Source of the DNA: Nocardioides sp. Root190
GTDB taxonomy: Bacteria > Actinomycetota > Actinomycetes > Propionibacteriales > Nocardioidaceae
NCBI RefSeq assembly: GCF_001428565.1
Contig: NZ_LMIA01000008.1
Coordinates: forward strand, 326,324 to 374,656
DNA length: 48,333 bases
Direction: 5' to 3'
The notes under the pieces are model-generated. The model did not search any database, was not told the origin of the DNA, and saw nothing but the letters and a program-made list of their open reading frames with translations. Shown piece by piece: positions 43,858 through 48,333 of this stretch. Numbering within the stretch: position 1 is the first letter of the stretch; every line of letters starts with the position of its first letter. The translations under genes were made by a program, and so were the position numbers.

Positions 43858-45348
43858 TCAGGCACCCTTTCCTGCGGTGGCGGCGAGGCGGGTGCGCAGG
43901 CCGGGCTTGTCGATCTTGCCGACGGGGTTCTTGGGGAGACTCTCCAGCACATGGACCGCCACGGGAACCTTGATCTTGGTCAAGTCTTCCCGGCAGCGCG
44001 CCAGCAGCGCATCGGTGTCGATGGTGGCGCCCGGCTCCGGGGCCACGAAGGCGATGGGCACCTCGCCGTACACGGGGTGGGCTCCGCCGACCACAGCCGC
44101 CTCCAGCACGGAGGGATCGCTGTGCAGGACGTTCTCGATCTCCTTCGGGTAGATGTTCTCCCCACCGCGGATGATCATGTCCTTGATCCGGTCGACGATG
44201 CGCAGGTAGCCGTCGTCGTCGAGGATCCCGACGTCGCCGGTGTGCAGCCAGCCGTCACCGAGCGTCTCGGCGGTCGCCTCCGGCCGGTTGAGGTAGCCCC
44301 GCATGACGTTGTCGCCCTTGATCACGACCTCACCGCGCTCGCCGTTGGGGAGCAGCGTCCCGTCGGGCGCCATCACGGCGACCAGCTGTCCGGGCATCGC
44401 AGGTCCGACGGTGCCGGGCTTGCGCAGGCCGTCGACCGGGTTGCAGGTCGAGGCGCAGGTGCCCTCGGAGAGCCCGTACCCCTCGACCATCGGGAAGCCG
44501 AACCTCTTTTCCACGGCGGCGAAGAGCTCGGGCGGCGCGGGAGCAGCGCCGCAGATCGCGAACCGCACCGAGCTGACGTCGGGCTGCACCTCGGCGGGGA
44601 GCGCGACCAGGTGGGAGTAGATCGTCGGCACCGCGGAGAAGAACGTCGGCCGGAACTCCTCGATGGCCCGCACGAACTCGACCGGGTGGAAGCGCTGCAG
44701 CACCGTGAGCTGGGCGCCCACGGACAGCGGGGTCAGGAAGCTGACGCAGATGGCGTTCACGTGGAAGAGGGGCAGGACCAGCAGGCAGTGGTCCTCCGCG
44801 GTGACGCCGATGGCCTCACCCATGCTGGCGATCATCGCGCCCACGTTGCCGTGGTCGAGCATCACTCCCTTGGGCTTGCCGGTCGACCCGCTCGTGTAGA
44901 CGAGCAGCGCGAGGTCGCTGATCGGCGTCGTCAGCTCCGGCAGGGTGCCCGCGGGCGTCCGCGCCAGGTCGTCGACGGCGAGCACCGGCACGCCGGCGTT
45001 CCCGGCGCCCCCGGGATCGCTGGTGGAGGAGACGACCAGGGTCGCGCCGGAGTCACCGATCTGGTGGCCGGCCTCGGTCGCGGTGAAGGTGGGGTTGACC
45101 GGTGTGGCCGCGGCGCCCAGGCGCCAGGCCGCCATGATCGAGACGAGCAGCTCGACCCGGTTGGGGAGCATCACGGCGACGACCGAACCGGCGCTGACGC
45201 CGAGGCCGGCGAACTGCTCGGCGACGGCCTCCACCCGCTGGCCGAACTCGCGATAGGTCAGGGCGGTGCGGTCGTCGCGGACGCACGGCCTCTCGTCGTA
45301 CGACGTCGGGCGGTGCCAGGGGAGCCAGGTGGGATCGATCGTGCTCAT
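43858..45348 (-). CDS. AMP-binding acyl-CoA ligase
   Basis: A 496-residue adenylate-forming enzyme: P-loop-like LLVYTSGSTGKPKGVMLDHG, GYGLSEGTCAST, GWLHTGDVGILDDDGYLRIV, hinge RIKDMIIRGGENIYPKEIE and the catalytic Lys in LPKNPVGKIDKPG. It activates a carboxylic acid as acyl-AMP and then acyl-CoA; the chain length cannot be predicted. TAGCCT lies 7 bases before the ATG, so the mRNA is leaderless. First gene of a three-gene operon that diverges from a PucR regulator. Confidence 0.93.
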   Translation of the reverse strand: MSTIDPTWLPWHRPTSYDERPCVRDDRTALTYREFGQRVEAVAEQFAGLGVSAGSVVAVMLPNRVELLVSIMAAWRLGAAATPVNPTFTATEAGHQIGDSGATLVVSSTSDPGGAGNAGVPVLAVDDLARTPAGTLPELTTPISDLALLVYTSGSTGKPKGVMLDHGNVGAMIASMGEAIGVTAEDHCLLVLPLFHVNAICVSFLTPLSVGAQLTVLQRFHPVEFVRAIEEFRPTFFSAVPTIYSHLVALPAEVQPDVSSVRFAICGAAPAPPELFAAVEKRFGFPMVEGYGLSEGTCASTCNPVDGLRKPGTVGPAMPGQLVAVMAPDGTLLPNGERGEVVIKGDNVMRGYLNRPEATAETLGDGWLHTGDVGILDDDGYLRIVDRIKDMIIRGGENIYPKEIENVLHSDPSVLEAAVVGGAHPVYGEVPIAFVAPEPGATIDTDALLARCREDLTKIKVPVAVHVLESLPKNPVGKIDKPGLRTRLAATAGKGA

Positions 45349-45355
45349 GACGCTG

Positions 45356-45378
45356 AGGCTAGGCCCGCGGATCCGCGG
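45356..45378 (-). promoter_or_regulatory. Acyl-CoA ligase promoter with adjacent palindrome
   Basis: TAGCCT (45361-45356, minus strand) is the -10 element; 3 bases upstream lies a perfect 14-base palindrome CCGCGGATCCGCGG (45365-45378), within the spacer where a repressor would block polymerase. The divergent PucR protein is a natural candidate to bind there. Confidence 0.5.
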
Positions 45379-45523
45379 CGATCTTGGTGCCGGAGACCAA
45401 ACTCGGTGGCCGGATTCGGCTCGGTGGTGGCAAGAACAGCCCGACGTGAGTCTGCGAGGATGGCGTGACGGTCGTCACCGATTGGTGCCGTGCCCCAAGT
45501 CGGCTACCCGGGGGAGACGGATC

Positions 45524-46804
45524 ATGACGGACGCGGAGACCGAGCTCCAGGCGATCGCGGGCCTCCTGGCCGAGCGTCGGGTCGAGCTGACGGCGTTCCT
45601 CGTCGCGCAGTTCGGTGAGCGGATCCCCGAGCTCCCGCGCGACCCCAACCTGGTCGACCTGCTCAACGGCAGCGCCGGGTCCAACCTCGAGACGCTCGCG
45701 CATCTGCTGCGCGGACACGTGCCGATCGGCGAGATCAGGGCACCGGCCGCCGCCGTCGAGTACGCCCGCCGCCTGGCCCAGCGCGGCACGCCCCCGAGCG
45801 CGCTGCTGCGCGCCTACCGACTGGGCCAGCAGCTGATCCTGCGCTGGGCCGGTGGCGAGATCCAGGCGCGGGTGCTGGACCCGTCGGTCGCGCTGGCCAC
45901 CAGTCAGCTGCTCACCGAGACGTCCTTCCAGTACGTCGACGCCGTCTCCGAGGACGTCATCGGCGCCTATCAGGACGAACGCGAGCGGTGGCTGGCCAAC
46001 CGCAGTGCCGTGCAGCGCGAGACCGTCGATGCGCTGCTGCGCGGTGAGCGCGTCGACCTCGCGGCGAGCGAGGCGGCGCTCGGCCACCGGCTGCGTCAGC
46101 ACCACCTCGGCGTCGTGCTCTGGGCCAGGGGCGGTGACGCGGACGCAGGGCTGGCCGACTGCGAGCGGATCCTGGGGCGCATCGCCGAACGTGTCACTCC
46201 CGGCGGCCACGCGCTCTTCGTGCCCCGCGACCGGGAGACCGCGTGGGGGTGGCTCCCGATCGGCCGGTCAGGCGACCTCGACGTCGCCGAGGTCGTCGCA
46301 GCGGTCGAGGAGACCGTGCGCGCGGCCGGCGGCAACGTGCGCGTCGCCGTCGGCGTACCCGAGGCCGGCGAGCCCGGCTTCCGCGAGACCCATGTCGGTG
46401 CGCTCGCCGCCCACCAGGTCGCCCTGCTGGGTGCTGCGGATGCCGGACCGGTCATCTCCTTCAACGATCCCTCGGTCCGCGCCGCCGCGCTGCTGGCCCG
46501 GGACCTGTCCTCCACCCGGTGGATCGTCAACCGGAGCCTGGGCAACCTGGCTGTCGACACCGATGCGGCCGGGCGCATGCGCGAGACCCTCCTCGCCTTC
46601 CTGGAGGACCGGGAGAGCTATGTCGCGACGGCGGCGCGGCTGCACCTGCACAAGAACACCGTGAAGTACCGCGTCGATCGCGCCGTCGAGGCCCGCGGCC
46701 GGCCCCTCGGCGAGGAGCGGCTCGACCTCGAGCTGGCCCTGGTCGCCTGCAAGTGGCTCGGTCCGGCCGTGCTGCGCAAGAACGGTCAGGCAGCCGCGCA
46801 CTGA
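45524..46804 (+). CDS. PucR-family transcriptional regulator
   Basis: A 426-residue regulator: an N-terminal sensor-like helical region (RsbRD-like, about 10-165, ELTAFLVAQFGERIPELPRD; SALLRAYRLGQQLILRWAGG), a central GGDEF-like domain (about 185-320) and a C-terminal PucR HTH (RLHLHKNTVKYRVDRAVEAR). Family members activate or repress catabolic and lipid genes in response to small molecules. GGGGAG lies 7 bases before the ATG. It diverges from the acyl-CoA ligase operon, its likely target. Confidence 0.88.
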   Translation: MTDAETELQAIAGLLAERRVELTAFLVAQFGERIPELPRDPNLVDLLNGSAGSNLETLAHLLRGHVPIGEIRAPAAAVEYARRLAQRGTPPSALLRAYRLGQQLILRWAGGEIQARVLDPSVALATSQLLTETSFQYVDAVSEDVIGAYQDERERWLANRSAVQRETVDALLRGERVDLAASEAALGHRLRQHHLGVVLWARGGDADAGLADCERILGRIAERVTPGGHALFVPRDRETAWGWLPIGRSGDLDVAEVVAAVEETVRAAGGNVRVAVGVPEAGEPGFRETHVGALAAHQVALLGAADAGPVISFNDPSVRAAALLARDLSSTRWIVNRSLGNLAVDTDAAGRMRETLLAFLEDRESYVATAARLHLHKNTVKYRVDRAVEARGRPLGEERLDLELALVACKWLGPAVLRKNGQAAAH

Positions 46805-46811
46805 TCCGGTC

Positions 46812-46817
46812 CAGACT
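46812..46817 (+). promoter_or_regulatory. -10 element for leaderless AraC-like gene
   Basis: CAGACT, then 6 bases, then the ATG at 46824; no ribosome binding site. The element lies 8 bases after the pucR stop codon. Confidence 0.4.
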
Positions 46818-46823
46818 GGTCGC

Positions 46824-47720
46824 ATGACCGGTCGCGATCGCCTTCGAGAGCTGCTGGATGCCGTGCTCGACGAGGAGAACCGGACGCTTGGGCAGATGGC
46901 GGACGGGGCGTTCGCGTCGCCGTACCACTTCTCCCGGTTGCTCTCCCGTGACGTCGGCGAGGCGCCCGTGGCCCTGCGTCGACGGGTGATGCTCGAGCGC
47001 GCGGCCTGGCGGCTGCGTGGGGGAGCGACGGTCACCGAGACCGCCTGGGAGGCGGGATATGAGTCCCTCGAGGGGTTCAGCCGCGCGTTCACGCGGGCCT
47101 ACGGCCACCCGCCGAGCGCGGACACCGACGCCCACGTCTGGCTGCCCGCGCCCAACGGCATCCACTTCCACCCGCCCATCAGCCTGTGGGTCCACAGCAC
47201 GGAGCAGACCATGAACCCCGTCACCGACCAGCTCGTCCGCCATGACCTCGACGACGTGCGTGAGCTGATCGAGCACGCCAAGGCGCTGAGCGTCGAGGAC
47301 TGGTCGGCGGTGCGGATGCCCGGCCACCAGGTCGCTGCCTGGGAAGGGCCGGAGGAGTCGATCGCGGCTGTCCTCGAACGCGCGGTCTTCGCCAAGGAGG
47401 TCTGGCTCGCGGCGATCGAGGGCACCGACTTCCCGGTCGTCGATCACGCTGCCGATCCGGTCGCGCTCCTCGCCCGCCAGGAAGCGGTCGCAGGTCGCTG
47501 GCTCGCCGTCGTCCGCGACATCGACCGACGCGGTGCGTGGGACGACCAGATCATCGACGCACTGTGCGATCCGCCCGAGTCGTTCGTGCTCAGCAGCATC
47601 GTGACGCACGTCCTGACCTTCAGTGCCTACCGCCGCCAGCTCTCCCGGATCTGGCTGCGCACCGCCGGTGTCGACCTCGACGACGGTGACCCCATCAACT
47701 GGATGCGACGAGACCGATGA
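46824..47720 (+). CDS. AraC-type HTH protein with a DinB-like domain
   Basis: A 298-residue protein: an AraC-type double HTH at the N-terminus (about 1-100, TLGQMADGAFASPYHFSRLL; TETAWEAGYESLEGFSRAFT) followed by a helical domain (about 125-298) resembling DinB/YfiT metal-binding bundles, with candidate ligand histidines near AAWEGPEESI and SIVTHVLTFSAYRRQL. Fusions of this kind probably regulate a neighbouring enzyme in response to a metal or thiol signal, by inference. ATGA overlap with the downstream gene. Confidence 0.85.
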   Translation: MTGRDRLRELLDAVLDEENRTLGQMADGAFASPYHFSRLLSRDVGEAPVALRRRVMLERAAWRLRGGATVTETAWEAGYESLEGFSRAFTRAYGHPPSADTDAHVWLPAPNGIHFHPPISLWVHSTEQTMNPVTDQLVRHDLDDVRELIEHAKALSVEDWSAVRMPGHQVAAWEGPEESIAAVLERAVFAKEVWLAAIEGTDFPVVDHAADPVALLARQEAVAGRWLAVVRDIDRRGAWDDQIIDALCDPPESFVLSSIVTHVLTFSAYRRQLSRIWLRTAGVDLDDGDPINWMRRDR

Positions 47721-48271
47721 CCCGAACCGTGTACTACACCGCCACCACGCTCGACGGCTTCATCGCCGATCCGGACGACTCGCTGGACTGGCTGATGCGC
47801 CAGGCCCAGGAGGACGGCGGCGCACAGAACTACGAATCCTTCATCAAGGGCGTCGGTGCCGTCGTGATGGGCTCCACGACCTACGAGTGGGTCCTCGCGC
47901 ACCTCGAGAAGTCCGGCGAGGCGTGGTTCTACTCGCAACCCTCGTGGGTGATGACGACCCGCGAGCTCCCCGTCCTCGAGGGCGCCGACGTGCGCTTCGC
48001 GTCGGGCAGCGTCGCCGACGTGTACGACGACCTGCGCACCGCTGCCGGCGACCTGGACATCTGGGTGGTCGGTGGAGGGGACCTGGCCGGGCAGTTCGCG
48101 GACGCCGGCCACCTCGACGAGATCGTGGTGTCGATCGCCCCCGTCGCGCTCGGCGCCGGCCGACCGATCCTGCCGCGCCGCCTGGAGCTCCGGCTGGTCG
48201 AGACCGCGCAGAACGGTGCCTTCGTCACCGCACGCTACGAGGTCGACGGGATCCTGCTCGAGGACCGCTGA
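47717..48271 (+). CDS. Dihydrofolate reductase / RibD C-terminal domain protein
   Basis: A 184-residue protein of the DHFR-like RibD C-terminal family (VYYTATTLDGFIADPDDSLD; VMGSTTYEWVLAHLEKSGEA; GDLDIWVVGGGDLAGQFADA). Likely an NADPH-dependent reductase; whether it acts on dihydrofolate, a riboflavin precursor or another pterin-like compound is not evident. Overlaps the AraC-like gene by 4 bases, so co-regulation is likely. Confidence 0.88.
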   Translation: MTRTVYYTATTLDGFIADPDDSLDWLMRQAQEDGGAQNYESFIKGVGAVVMGSTTYEWVLAHLEKSGEAWFYSQPSWVMTTRELPVLEGADVRFASGSVADVYDDLRTAAGDLDIWVVGGGDLAGQFADAGHLDEIVVSIAPVALGAGRPILPRRLELRLVETAQNGAFVTARYEVDGILLEDR

Positions 48272-48312
48272 CCCGTTGGTCGAGGAGGTCGCGCAGCGAC
48301 CGTCTCGAGACC
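48272..48312. repeat. Dispersed hairpin repeat, copy B
   Basis: A 41-base element with the same outer arms GGTCGAG/CTCGAGACC as the copy at 42-81. Its inner stem is GGTCG/CGACC around CGCAG, while copy A has GGCCG/CGGCC, a matched change on both sides that keeps pairing. It starts right after the DHFR-like stop and could also serve as a terminator. Confidence 0.8.
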
Positions 48313-48333
48313 CCCTGCTCCGGTGCCGGTACT

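Noticed and set aside
42172..45468. A long plus-strand frame opposite the ligase and DUF3556 genes
   Set aside because: No recognisable domains and biased composition; the minus strand encodes clear family members with overlapping starts and stops.

Overview
The window is GC-rich chromosomal DNA from an actinobacterium, most likely a Nocardioides or close relative (Nocardioidaceae). This is inferred from codon bias, the gluABCD transporter order, the tatD-rpf-rsmA-ispE-ABC-F cluster, a protein O-mannosyltransferase, DUF222/HNH, DUF3556, DUF6328 and DUF7218 family genes, and a hairpin repeat (GGTCGAGGA...CTCGAGACC) found at both ends of the window. No rRNA, tRNA, CRISPR array, prophage or insertion sequence is visible. 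Genes are tightly packed: the longest stretches without a gene are about 225 bases (7408-7632 and 19978-20202), and both are described as features.

Layout. Bases 1-1250 hold a DUF222/HNH gene whose 5' end is cut by the hairpin repeat. Bases 1371-6096 are a compact chemosensory operon: a CheA with two CheW domains, a CheW, and a soluble PAS-GAF receptor. Bases 6238-16429 look like a stress-response neighbourhood: a DevR/NarL-type response regulator, a sigma-B/F-type sigma factor, an operon of a 47-aa small protein, a haem-oxygenase-like diiron oxidase, a CDGSH iron-sulfur protein and an alcohol dehydrogenase, a PAS-ANTAR regulator, a YhdF-like SDR, and a six-gene operon with two very acidic small proteins, DUF6328, a possible lipoprotein, an unusual NRAMP-like transporter and a PRC-barrel-like protein. 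Several of these units have GNNT-N15/16-GGGTA(C/T)-like promoters, the type read by sigma-B/F factors. A further example lies far away, at 38673-38697.

Bases 16449-25040 are conserved housekeeping genes: protein mannosyltransferase, rsmI, tatD, a resuscitation-promoting factor, rsmA, ispE and a Uup-like ABC-F protein. Bases 25083-28231 hold a divergent MarR regulator and hydrolase/methyltransferase/VOC operon with a candidate shared operator, then a DUF4442 gene. Bases 28308-35590 encode a 1256-residue secreted hydrolase with Ig-like repeats and a gluABCD-type glutamate ABC transporter. Bases 35670-40412 hold miaB and miaA separated by a peptidase E homologue, a Nudix hydrolase and small orphan genes. 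Bases 40574-45348 are an acyl-CoA ligase / DUF3556 / phytoene-desaturase-like operon, divergent from a PucR regulator. The window ends with an AraC/DinB-like protein, a DHFR/RibD-like protein and the second hairpin repeat.

Two themes recur. First, many transcription units appear leaderless: a -10-like hexamer lies 6-7 bases before the start codon with no ribosome binding site. Second, co-directional genes are commonly joined by 1-, 4- or 8-base overlaps, so translational coupling is likely. The best candidates for new biology are the sigma-B/F-like regulon and two operons in it: the small protein/diiron oxidase/CDGSH operon and the acidic-protein/NRAMP-like operon.
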